This document shows positions 7,417 to 14,701 of a stretch of 19,453 nucleotides of DNA, in pieces. The stretch comes from JAZNUH01 sp045592225 (GTDB taxonomy: Bacteria; Bacillota; Clostridia; UMGS1883; UMGS1540), in assembly GCA_045592225.1 (NCBI GenBank), contig JAZNUH010000019.1, positions 1 to 19,453 on the forward strand, in the 5' to 3' direction. The notes under the pieces were generated by a model that saw nothing but the letters and a program-made list of their open reading frames with translations, was not told the DNA's origin and searched no databases. The stretch's first letter is position 1; each line of letters opens with the position of its first letter. The translations under genes were made by a program, and so were the position numbers.

Positions 7417-8136
7417 ATGGAGCTTTGTATTTGTTACTTATATCCCGAACTGCTCAGCACATACAGTGATGCGGGAAACCTTAAAATACTTGCATACCGC
7501 GCTTCTGCACGCGGTATATCTGTTGATATTTGCTATCACTCTTTAGGAGATAAGTTTGATGCAGAAAAATATGACATTGTTATTCTGGGCGGCGGTCAGC
7601 CGTCGGCACTTTCGACAGTTCTTGCAGATATAAACGATGAGAAAAAAAAGGCGATTTCCAAATATGTTGAGGACGGGAAGGTAATGCTTGCTATATGCGG
7701 AGGATATCAGCTTCTGGGCGAATATTTTACCCTGGCAGATGGGGATAAGATTGAAGGTATAGGAGTGCTGCCAATTCATACTGATGCGAGCGAAAAAAGA
7801 TACACGGGCAATATTGCAGTAAATATTGACGGTGAAAAGTGTGTTGGTTTTGAAAACCATTTTGGAAAAACATATATAGGTGAACTTTCACCCCTTGGAA
7901 GGGTCATAAGGGGACAGGGTAATAACGGAGAAGATGGCGGAGAAGGTGTAAGGTATAAAAATACCTTCTGTACCTATCTGCATGGTCCGTTCCTTTCTAA
8001 AAACCCCGGAATTGCTGACAAAATATTATCAGAAGCACTTATAAACAAATATGGGGAGGCTAAGCTTTTACCTGTTGACGATGAATTTGAAGTATCAGCA
8101 AAGAAGAATATTCTTAATAAAATAAAAAAAGGGTAA
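7417..8136 (+). CDS. gatD: Lipid II isoglutaminyl synthase, glutaminase subunit GatD
   Basis: A 239-residue class I glutamine amidotransferase related to the cobyric acid synthase (CobB/CobQ) type. It releases ammonia from glutamine for MurT. The ATG at 7417 follows AGGAGGGG (7404-7411). The upstream in-frame start at 7396 would lie inside murT. Landmarks are the N-terminal strand with YPELLSTYSDAGNL (9-22), VILGGGQPS (55-63), the nucleophile elbow LAICGGYQLLG (91-101) with C94, and TYLHGPFLSKNP (187-198) with H189. To my knowledge the best studied GatD, from Staphylococcus aureus, also uses Cys94 and His189. The active-site acid is supplied by MurT, which fits the absence of the third triad residue here. 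Amidated D-isoglutamine is common in Gram-positive peptidoglycan and aids cross-linking. Confidence 0.95.
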   Translation: MELCICYLYPELLSTYSDAGNLKILAYRASARGISVDICYHSLGDKFDAEKYDIVILGGGQPSALSTVLADINDEKKKAISKYVEDGKVMLAICGGYQLLGEYFTLADGDKIEGIGVLPIHTDASEKRYTGNIAVNIDGEKCVGFENHFGKTYIGELSPLGRVIRGQGNNGEDGGEGVRYKNTFCTYLHGPFLSKNPGIADKILSEALINKYGEAKLLPVDDEFEVSAKKNILNKIKKG

Positions 8137-8150
8137 GAGGAGGATGCAAT

Positions 8151-8843
8151 ATGTCAACTGCAAAAGATTTAAGAGCCCGGGCATGGGAATCGCTGAGAAC
8201 AAGATACTGGAATGCATTTGCTGCAAGCTTTGTATTTACGATTATCAGCGGTATAGGAGCATCACTTAATTCAATAGATGATTTTATACGGAACATAATA
8301 GAATTTGTTGAAAAAAACGGAATTGCGGATGTGGCAAAAATAACTTTGATTTTACATATGGTTTTGCTGGGGATATATCTTTTAAACATCACAATTTCTG
8401 TTTTTGTAACCGGTCCACTTACGGTAGGATTTTCAAGATTTTTTATGAAAAATACAGAAGAAATGCCTGAAATATCAGAACTTTTTTGGGGCTTTAAGAA
8501 TCAGTATATCCGCAATGTAAAAACAGTCTTCATTACAACTATTAAAATTTTTCTGTGGACGCTTTTATTTATCGTTCCCGGAATAATAAAGGGAATTGAG
8601 TATTCGCTGATAACCTATGTTTTAGCTGACCATCCGGAGTTTACACCGAAAGAAGCTTCGGATTATACAAGGAATATGATGAAGGGTAAAAAAGGAGATT
8701 TGTTTATTCTTAATTTATCCTTTATTGGCTGGATATTGCTTTCAATACTTACCTTGGGGATAGGAAGCATATTCCTGATCCCGTATATGGAAGCGGCAAC
8801 AGCAGAATTCTATATGGAAGCAAAAAATATAATGACAGAGTAA
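8151..8843 (+). CDS. DUF975-family integral membrane protein
   Basis: A 230-residue membrane protein of unknown function. AGAGGAGGA (8136-8144) precedes the ATG and the gap from gatD is 14 bases. The N-terminus (KDLRARAWESLRTRYWNAF) is typical of DUF975 members. It is followed by a hydrophobic segment at about 23-40, another around 63-87, one at about 122-142 with FIVPGIIKGIEYSL, and a last one at about 183-205. The stretch SLITYVLADHP...EASDYTRNMMKGKKGDLF between the third and last segments is the family's best conserved part. It is the last gene of the OLE-oapA-dxs unit, directly before a strong terminator. No function can be assigned from sequence; a role in the membrane is all that can be said. 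Confidence 0.85.
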   Translation: MSTAKDLRARAWESLRTRYWNAFAASFVFTIISGIGASLNSIDDFIRNIIEFVEKNGIADVAKITLILHMVLLGIYLLNITISVFVTGPLTVGFSRFFMKNTEEMPEISELFWGFKNQYIRNVKTVFITTIKIFLWTLLFIVPGIIKGIEYSLITYVLADHPEFTPKEASDYTRNMMKGKKGDLFILNLSFIGWILLSILTLGIGSIFLIPYMEAATAEFYMEAKNIMTE

Positions 8844-8844
8844 G

Positions 8845-8877
8845 AAAGAACGGCTGTGAAAATCACAGCCGTTCTTT
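8845..8877. terminator. Bidirectional terminator between convergent genes
   Basis: A perfect 15-bp stem: AAAGAACGGCTGTGA at 8845-8859 with its complement at 8863-8877, and a 3-base loop. On the + strand the 3' arm runs into TTCTTTTATTCTTTTT. On the - strand it is followed by TTCTTA. It closes the OLE-to-DUF975 unit and also the - strand TPM gene, whose stop codon lies inside the stem. Confidence 0.92.
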
Positions 8878-9870
8878 TATTCTTTTTGAAAAATACCAGA
8901 CTATAAAAAATGCGGTCATACAAACGAGTAAAATTATAATCAAAGGCACAACCCACGGTGCGCTGAGTGTGGCGGGGTTGTCTTCATCAAAAGGAACATT
9001 TTTAAAAGCCTCTTTTAAAAACAGTTCCGCATCGTCAAGGAATAAGCTGAATGCAGAGTAGTAATCGCCTGACGAGAGGGGGAATGCAAGCTGTGAGTTG
9101 ATTGTTTCTGTACCGTAATCGGTAAAAACCTCTCCGCCGTATCCGCTTGAAAATATGTGATTCTGGTTCGAGGGGGAAGAGATGGCAAATAACACACCAT
9201 CATTTTTCTCGCCAAATCCGTACAAGCCATCTTTGTATATTTTTTCGGAGTAGGCAGCTAAATCCTGCGTGCCGGAATCTGTCACGGTGACAAGAACGGC
9301 ATCAAAATTATAGGTTTTATTTATATAGTCTATGCGCTCCTGTAAAAGTCTTTCCTGATCGTCGGTTAAAAGGCTTGCGTTGTCGATAACGCGTGAGGGA
9401 GGCTTGTAGCCGGTAAGGGTATTTTCAATCTGCTCTAAAAGAGTATTGTAAAATTCATAGTCCTCGGTGTTTACAAAATGGGGATATGCGGTATCAAAAA
9501 TCTTTTCAGCAACATCACCTGTAAAAATTTTATTTCCGATGCCGGTGGGGTAGAAGCAGTAGCCTTTATTTTCGCCAAAGCAGTATACAACAATAAGACC
9601 GTCGCGATCAATGCCCTTGCCAAACTCTGTTTCTTTATATATCCCGTCTGCATATTCCTCGGGAGAAAGACCACCCAGATCGGTTGATGATACAATAAGC
9701 AAATCAAAACTATGTTTATCTACAATCTGCTTTGCTGTGTTTTCAAGCTTTGTATATTCCTCATTATTTAAAAGTGATGCCTGATCATCAATATATACTG
9801 CAGTGCGGGCAGAGGGGAAAATGGGGAGAATAAGCAAGAAAACAAATGTAAATATCAATATTTTCTTCAT
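8863..9870 (-). CDS. Membrane-anchored protein with two tandem TPM domains
   Basis: A 335-residue exported protein. Residues 1-23 are a signal peptide (MKKILIFTFVFLLILPIF). Two related TPM_phosphatase/YgcG-type domains follow. The first begins YIDDQASLLNNEE (about 26-152) and contains GLIVVYCFGENKGYCF and PTGIGNKIF. The second begins VIDNASLLTDDQE (161-173) and continues to about 290 with DGVLFAISSPSNQNHIFSSGYG. A single membrane segment lies at about 307-327, then a short basic tail, so the domains face outward. TPM-domain proteins include plant photosystem II repair factors and bacterial proteins of unclear role; some show phosphatase activity in vitro. The Gly/Ser-rich tail common in YgcG proteins is missing. 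A binding site (AAAGGTGG, plus-strand 9880-9887) lies 9 bases before the ATG. It is a single-gene unit, convergent with DUF975. Confidence 0.88.
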   Translation of the reverse strand: MKKILIFTFVFLLILPIFPSARTAVYIDDQASLLNNEEYTKLENTAKQIVDKHSFDLLIVSSTDLGGLSPEEYADGIYKETEFGKGIDRDGLIVVYCFGENKGYCFYPTGIGNKIFTGDVAEKIFDTAYPHFVNTEDYEFYNTLLEQIENTLTGYKPPSRVIDNASLLTDDQERLLQERIDYINKTYNFDAVLVTVTDSGTQDLAAYSEKIYKDGLYGFGEKNDGVLFAISSPSNQNHIFSSGYGGEVFTDYGTETINSQLAFPLSSGDYYSAFSLFLDDAELFLKEAFKNVPFDEDNPATLSAPWVVPLIIILLVCMTAFFIVWYFSKRIKERL

Positions 9871-9909
9871 ATTTTAAAACCACCTTTAGTGTTGGTTGTT
9901 ACGGTTATT

Positions 9910-9938
9910 ATTTTAACATATTTTTAATCTAAAATCAA
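9910..9938 (-). promoter_or_regulatory. Promoter of the TPM-domain gene
   Basis: Reading the - strand: TTGATT (plus-strand 9933-9938), a 17-base spacer, then TAAAAT (9910-9915), preceded by TGT (extended -10). It lies about 40 bases before the ATG and shares the 207-base intergenic region with the divergent yybS promoter. Confidence 0.65.
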
Positions 9939-10008
9939 ATCTATGCTCCAATTGTTTACAAAATATTAAATAACAAAGAAAATATGCGGGATAAATGGTA
10001 AAAATATT

Positions 10009-10037
10009 TTGCAATTTGAAAAAATTAGTGGTATAAT
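10009..10037 (+). promoter_or_regulatory. Promoter of the yybS-rplI-dnaB unit
   Basis: TTGCAA at 10009-10014, a 17-base spacer, TATAAT at 10032-10037, preceded by TG at 10029-10030 (extended -10). The start of transcription would be near 10044, about 34 bases before the first codon. The two hexamers and spacing are identical to those of the OLE promoter. Confidence 0.82.
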
Positions 10038-10077
10038 ATAATGACTATATTTTTAATCTTTGGGAAGGACATTTCAA

Positions 10078-10968
10078 ATGAAAAAATTTCCGTTGATTTG
10101 GGCAATATTATTTTCATTTCTGGCTGTTGGTTTAGCCTTTACGGGATTTACCATAACACCTGCGGTTTTAATTACAGTAGCCATAGTGGTTTATTGCGTT
10201 GCTTATAAATTTTACTTTTTCCCTGTGATGGCTGTCATCTGGGGTGCCGGACTATACTGGATATTCGGGTTTAATGTATGGGCAACACTTTGCGCTTGTT
10301 CACTTACACTGCCGGTTGCACTTATTATTGCAATTTGCTTTAAATTAAAAACATCATTCGCAGCATTGATATCTGTTTCATCACTTGCTGAAACAGGCAT
10401 ATCGGCTATGTGGATATACAGTTATACAAACAAAATAGGCAAAACAGCCGCAGAACTTTTGTGTGAGCCGATGATAGAAACAATAAAGCTTATCCGAGCA
10501 GATTATGCGGCTCAGGCAGAAGAAATGCTTGTTTTTGCAGTTGACCTTGTTTTTCCGTCAATGCTTATAATTTCAGCAGTTTTGGTTACTTATGCTATTT
10601 TCGGATTTTCAAGAATTTTTCTCAAAAAGAACGGATTGGTGTATAAACACATGCCCGCCTTTGACGAGCTTAATATGAACAGATCTCAGGGTATTGTGTT
10701 TGTGGCAATATTAATACTGTCACTTATTTTTGGTATGTACTCTCCGGTGCTGTATAACGTGATTACTATTGTAAGTACTCTTTTTACAGTATGCGGCTTG
10801 TCGGTTGTATGCTTTTATCTTAAGAGCTTTGGTATGCCACCCTATTTGAGAGTAATTGTTTGTGTTATGCTTGTTACATTTATGTCGGGCTTCATTTCAC
10901 CAATACTGTTTGTGCTTGGTATATGGGACAGCTTTAAAACTTTACGAAAAAAATTTTTTGTTATTTAA
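10078..10968 (+). CDS. yybS: DUF2232 / YybS-family membrane protein
   Basis: A 296-residue polytopic membrane protein. The ATG at 10078 is preferred because GGGAAGGA (10062-10069) lies 8 bases before it. The in-frame TTG at 10060 would overlap that site. Hydrophobic segments are visible along the whole chain: near the N-terminus (IWAILFSFLAVGLAFTGF), several more in the first 110 residues, a polar stretch at about 118-155, then further segments to the C-terminus. I recognise the DUF2232/YybS type mainly by topology and by its place just before rplI and dnaB, a neighbourhood common in Firmicutes. Its function is unknown; a substrate-binding transporter component has been suggested for related families. 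The gene gdpP (yybT), often found between yybS and rplI, is absent: rplI starts 19 bases after this stop. Confidence 0.78.
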   Translation: MKKFPLIWAILFSFLAVGLAFTGFTITPAVLITVAIVVYCVAYKFYFFPVMAVIWGAGLYWIFGFNVWATLCACSLTLPVALIIAICFKLKTSFAALISVSSLAETGISAMWIYSYTNKIGKTAAELLCEPMIETIKLIRADYAAQAEEMLVFAVDLVFPSMLIISAVLVTYAIFGFSRIFLKKNGLVYKHMPAFDELNMNRSQGIVFVAILILSLIFGMYSPVLYNVITIVSTLFTVCGLSVVCFYLKSFGMPPYLRVIVCVMLVTFMSGFISPILFVLGIWDSFKTLRKKFFVI

Positions 10969-10987
10969 TTTTAGGAGGTAATATATT

Positions 10988-11434
10988 ATGAAAGTAATAC
11001 TTCAATCTGATGTAAAGGGTCAGGGTAAAAAAGGACAGATTGTGGAGGTTAGTGATGGCTATGCACGTAATTTCCTTTTGCCTAAGGGTCTTGCAAAGGA
11101 AGCAACAAAGGCAGCGGTAAACGACCTTGCAGGCAAGGATGCATCTGCACAGTACCACAAGGAACAGGAAATTGCAGAGGCTAAGGCAACAGCAAAAAAA
11201 ATTGACGGACAGAAGGTAAAACTTTCTGCTAAAGCCGGTGATAACGGAAAGGTTTTAGGTTCTATTACCGCACAGGCTGTAGCAGAGGGTATAAAAAAGG
11301 AGTTACATGTTGTGCTTGATAAAAGAAAGGTATTGGTTGGTGACGGAATAAAAACAACCGGAGAAACTGAGGTTGAAATCAAAGTTTATCCGGAAATAAC
11401 TGCAAAAATAACTGTTGTTGTAAGTGGGGAATAA
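10988..11434 (+). CDS. rplI: 50S ribosomal protein bL9
   Basis: A 148-residue protein, normal length for bL9, which binds 23S rRNA domain V at the base of the L1 stalk and helps keep the reading frame. The N-terminal domain is typical: MKVILQSDVKGQGKKG, VSDGYARNFLLPKGLA. It is followed by the long helical connector (residues about 40-75, Lys/Ala/Glu rich) and the C-terminal domain (KVLGSITAQAVAEGIKKEL, DKRKVLVGDGIKTTGETEVEIKVYPEITAKITVVV). AGGAGG at 10973-10978 lies 9 bases before the ATG. dnaB starts only 3 bases after the stop, the usual rplI-dnaB pairing in Firmicutes. Confidence 0.97.
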   Translation: MKVILQSDVKGQGKKGQIVEVSDGYARNFLLPKGLAKEATKAAVNDLAGKDASAQYHKEQEIAEAKATAKKIDGQKVKLSAKAGDNGKVLGSITAQAVAEGIKKELHVVLDKRKVLVGDGIKTTGETEVEIKVYPEITAKITVVVSGE

Positions 11435-11437
11435 GAA

Positions 11438-12766
11438 ATGGATATTACAGGAAGGAGTATGCCATACAGTGTAGAGGCAGAGCAGGCTGTGCTTGGCAGT
11501 ATGATAATCAGCCAGGAAGCGCTGACAAAAGCAATGGAACTTGCTCTTCATGCTGATGATTTTTATTTGGAGCAGCACAAAACTATTTTCTCTGCTCTTA
11601 TGGAGTTGTATGGTCTTAATACACCTATAGATCTTGTTACTTTAAGTGGTGCACTCAAGGAAAACCTTGACAATGTGGGCGGTGTAGCCTATCTTGGTCA
11701 TATTGCAAGTAATATAAGCACTACAGAAAACGTAAAATATTATATTGATATTATCAAAGGCAAATCGGTGCTGAGAAAGCTTATAACCGCCGGAACCGAA
11801 ATTGCCGATATGAGTTATGACGAATCGGAAGATGTAGCCACAATTTTAAACAGTGCAGAGCAGAAGATTTTTAATATTCTTCAGGGCAGGAATAATCAAA
11901 GCCTTTATCACATCCGTGATATTATGCCCTCTACAATACAGAATATCGAAAAGCTGAGAGAAGCGGGCGGTAAGGTTTCGGGGTTGCCCACAGGATATAA
12001 ACGTCTTGATGCTTTAACTGCGGGTTTGCAGAATACTGACCTTATCATTCTTGCTGCACGTCCCGGTATGGGTAAGTCCAGCTTCGCTTTGAATCTTACA
12101 AGAAACATTGCGACTGCAACCAAAAAGCCTGTTGCTATATTTACTTTGGAAATGTCAAAGGAGCAGCTTGTAAACCGTCTTTTGTGCAGCGAAGCGCTTA
12201 TTGACAGCGAAAAAATAAGAACAGGAAATATTAATGGCGAGGATATGAGCAGGGTTGCCCATGCCCTCGGCAAGCTTGTTACATTGCCCATATATATTGA
12301 TGATACCCCCAGCATTTCTGCATCGGAAATCCGTGCAAAATGCAGAAGACTGAAGATGGAAAAAGGACTTGGAATGGTTGTAATTGACTACCTTCAGCTT
12401 ATGCAGGGCGGAAGTAAAAAAACCGATAACCGTCAGCAGGAAATATCAGAGATTTCACGTTCACTTAAAATTCTGGCAAAGGAAATGGATGTTCCTGTGC
12501 TTACACTTTCACAGCTCAGCCGTGCTACCGAATCCCGTGCGGATAAAAAGCCTATACTCAGTGACCTGCGTGAATCGGGTGCTATCGAGCAGGATGCTGA
12601 TATTGTTATGTTTTTAAACAGAAAGAATGGGGAGGATGTTGCTCCTGACGAGCAGAATCTTGCTGAATGTATTATAGCAAAGCACAGAAATGGTGCGACC
12701 GGTACAATTGAGCTTGTGTGGAGAGGCGAATATACTACATTTATGGATTATACTCCCCAATACTAA
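11438..12766 (+). CDS. dnaB: Replicative DNA helicase DnaB (DnaC of Bacillus)
   Basis: A 442-residue hexameric 5'-3' helicase that unwinds DNA at the replication fork. The N-terminal domain opens with MPYSVEAEQAVLGSMI (8-23), the primase-interacting part. A linker follows, then the RecA-like ATPase: SGLPTGYKRLD (181-191), Walker A ARPGMGKSS (207-215), FTLEMSKEQL (235-244), Walker B VVIDYLQLM (314-322), TLSQLSRATE (356-365) and SDLRESGAIEQDAD (375-388). No intein is present. It begins 3 bases after rplI with only a weak binding site (GGGGA, 11426-11430), so translation is probably coupled. tilS follows after 18 bases. Confidence 0.97.
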   Translation: MDITGRSMPYSVEAEQAVLGSMIISQEALTKAMELALHADDFYLEQHKTIFSALMELYGLNTPIDLVTLSGALKENLDNVGGVAYLGHIASNISTTENVKYYIDIIKGKSVLRKLITAGTEIADMSYDESEDVATILNSAEQKIFNILQGRNNQSLYHIRDIMPSTIQNIEKLREAGGKVSGLPTGYKRLDALTAGLQNTDLIILAARPGMGKSSFALNLTRNIATATKKPVAIFTLEMSKEQLVNRLLCSEALIDSEKIRTGNINGEDMSRVAHALGKLVTLPIYIDDTPSISASEIRAKCRRLKMEKGLGMVVIDYLQLMQGGSKKTDNRQQEISEISRSLKILAKEMDVPVLTLSQLSRATESRADKKPILSDLRESGAIEQDADIVMFLNRKNGEDVAPDEQNLAECIIAKHRNGATGTIELVWRGEYTTFMDYTPQY

Positions 12767-12784
12767 AGTTAGGAAGTTTTATTA

Positions 12785-14077
12785 TTGCTTACCTTTGAAT
12801 TTAAAGAGTTTATAAAAAAACACAATCTGTTTACAAAGGGTGATACTGTTATTGCTGCCGTTTCGGGCGGCGCGGACTCTATGTGTCTTTTGCACCTTTT
12901 GTCGCAAATGGATATAAGGGTTATTTGTGCACATGTAAATCATGGTATAAGAGCAGATGCTCAGAAGGACAGTGATTTTGTTGAAGCCTTCTGCAAGGAG
13001 AGGGACATAGAATTTGAAAGTCTTTCTGCCGATGTCAAGGGCTATGCACAAAGCAAAAGCATTTCCGAAGAAATGGCAGGCAGAGAAATACGCTACAAAT
13101 TTTTCTTTAAGCTTTTAAAGGAATATAATGCCAAAGCTATTGCAACAGCGCACAACAAAAATGATCAGAGCGAAACGGTGCTTTTAAATCTCATACGCGG
13201 AAGCGGCATGGCAGGTCTTTCAGGTTTTGCTCCAAAAAGAGGCGACGGAGTTGTGCATCCTTTATCGGACATCACTCGCGACAGGATAGAAGAATATTTG
13301 AAATTTCACGGAATAAGCTGGTGTGAGGACAGTACAAATGCACAAACAGATTATACAAGAAACAAGATAAGACATCTTGTTATACCTGAAATTTTAAAGA
13401 TTAACCCGGGTTTTACAGATAATGTGGCACGCTGTGCGGATATTTTGCGTAGCGAGAATGAATTTTTAAACTCGCTTGCGGCAGAGCAAAATGCATTTTG
13501 CATAAAGGATAATAAAGCAGTTATAAAAGCTGAATTGCTCGTAAGTATGCCAGAGGTATTGGCTAAAAGAGTGATTATTGCTGCGGCAAATTCCGTTGGA
13601 GTTATTCCGGATGCACGGATTGTAAATGAAATTTATGCGCTTGCAGAAAAAAACAGCGGCAGGCAAATTCCTGTGCGTGGCAAAGTTACTGCAATAAAGC
13701 AGTATGACAGTATTATTATGGGGGTAAACGAAAAGGTAAAGGATTTTATGTATAAACTGCCCGAGGAGGGTGAATTGCTTATAGACGAAACCAAAACTAT
13801 AATAACCGTTTCAAAAGAAGCAAAGCAAGGATATATTGGTCTTAAAGCCGGCGAATATTCTGTAAGAAACAGAAGAAACGGTGACCGTTTTAAGCCGGAG
13901 AAAATGTCGGGAAGTAAAAAACTTAAAGAATTTTTTATTGATATTAAACTTCCGGCACAGGAAAGGGACAAAGTTCCCATTATTGTCAGCGGAGATGAAA
14001 TTGCAATGGTTGGTAATATACGCAGAGGCAGAGATTTTACAGGTGACGATATTTTTATAAAAATACATTCATTGTAA
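12785..14077 (+). CDS. tilS: tRNA(Ile)-lysidine synthase
   Basis: A 430-residue cytosolic enzyme that converts cytidine 34 of the CAU anticodon of a tRNA-Ile to lysidine, using ATP and lysine, so the tRNA reads AUA. The PP-loop SGGADSMCLLHLL (27-39) opens the catalytic domain, followed by AHVNHGIR and TAHNKNDQSETVLLNLIRGSG. The C-terminal domain has NGDRFKP, SGSKKLKEFFID and VGNIRRG. The start is TTG at 12785, since no ATG exists before the PP-loop; AGGAAG at 12771-12776 lies 8 bases upstream. The order tilS-hpt-ftsH is a widely conserved Firmicutes cluster. Confidence 0.95.
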   Translation: MLTFEFKEFIKKHNLFTKGDTVIAAVSGGADSMCLLHLLSQMDIRVICAHVNHGIRADAQKDSDFVEAFCKERDIEFESLSADVKGYAQSKSISEEMAGREIRYKFFFKLLKEYNAKAIATAHNKNDQSETVLLNLIRGSGMAGLSGFAPKRGDGVVHPLSDITRDRIEEYLKFHGISWCEDSTNAQTDYTRNKIRHLVIPEILKINPGFTDNVARCADILRSENEFLNSLAAEQNAFCIKDNKAVIKAELLVSMPEVLAKRVIIAAANSVGVIPDARIVNEIYALAEKNSGRQIPVRGKVTAIKQYDSIIMGVNEKVKDFMYKLPEEGELLIDETKTIITVSKEAKQGYIGLKAGEYSVRNRRNGDRFKPEKMSGSKKLKEFFIDIKLPAQERDKVPIIVSGDEIAMVGNIRRGRDFTGDDIFIKIHSL

Positions 14078-14104
14078 AATATAATAAACGAAAGGATAAA
14101 AACC

Positions 14105-14623
14105 ATGAACAACATTGATATTCTTATAAGTGAAGAGGCAATTCAAAATCGCGTTAAAGAACTGGGTGAGCAGATAACCGAGGATTATAAGGGCAGCGAT
14201 TTGGTTATAATAACCGTGTTAAAGGGTGGCTTTGTATTTACAGCTGACCTGGTGAGAAGAATTGATTTGCCTCTTACCATAGACCTTATGGCAGCATCAT
14301 CTTACGGTGCTGGAACAGAATCCTGCGGAGAGGTTAGAATACTTAAGGATATAAATATTGATATTAAGGGAAAGGATGTTCTTATAGCAGAGGATATTCT
14401 TGATACAGGCAACACTCTTTCTATGCTTAAAAAGCTTTTTGAGGACAGAGGCGCAAAGAGTGTAAAAATATGTGTTGCACTTGATAAGCCTGAACGACGT
14501 ACAGCAAATGTTGAGGCTGATTATATTGGTTTTGTTGTACCTAACAAGTTCCTTATAGGCTATGGGCTGGATTATGATGAAAAGTATCGCAATCTGCCTT
14601 TTGTAGGCGTTGTTAATTGTTAA
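14105..14623 (+). CDS. hpt: Hypoxanthine(-guanine) phosphoribosyltransferase
   Basis: A 172-residue purine salvage enzyme. It joins hypoxanthine or guanine with PRPP to give IMP or GMP. Landmarks are VLKGGFVFTADLVRRI (38-53), the flexible-loop area SSYGAGTESCGEVRI (65-79), the PRPP-binding motif IAEDILDTGNTLS (94-106) and the purine-binding stretch IGFVVPNKFLIGYGLDYDEKYRNLPFVG near the C-terminus. AAAGGA at 14091-14096 precedes the ATG by 8 bases. It lies between tilS and ftsH as in many Firmicutes. In Bacillus, HprT and TilS also activate ftsH transcription; whether that holds here is unknown. Confidence 0.96.
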   Translation: MNNIDILISEEAIQNRVKELGEQITEDYKGSDLVIITVLKGGFVFTADLVRRIDLPLTIDLMAASSYGAGTESCGEVRILKDINIDIKGKDVLIAEDILDTGNTLSMLKKLFEDRGAKSVKICVALDKPERRTANVEADYIGFVVPNKFLIGYGLDYDEKYRNLPFVGVVNC

Positions 14624-14639
14624 CTTTTTGTGAAATCGG

Positions 14640-14668
14640 TTGATTTATGTTGTTTTGTGTGATAATAT
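14640..14668 (+). promoter_or_regulatory. Probable internal promoter for ftsH
   Basis: TTGATT at 14640-14645, a 17-base spacer, TAATAT at 14663-14668, preceded by TG at 14660-14661. It sits in the 78-base gap between hpt and ftsH, the largest gap in this unit, and would give ftsH its own transcript of about 25-30 untranslated bases. There is no terminator between hpt and ftsH. Confidence 0.55.
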
Positions 14669-14701
14669 TCTAAAAAATTAACAGAAAGGGGGCGGAATCG
14701 T

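Noticed and set aside
10060..10077. TTG start for the DUF2232 gene at 10060
   Set aside because: It would overlap its own likely binding site (GGGAAGGA); the ATG at 10078 is correctly spaced.
14613..14625. GTTAA-TTG-TTAAC inverted repeat at the end of hpt as a repressor site
   Set aside because: Short, A/T-rich and overlapping the hpt stop codon; such repeats arise by chance and no partner site is seen.
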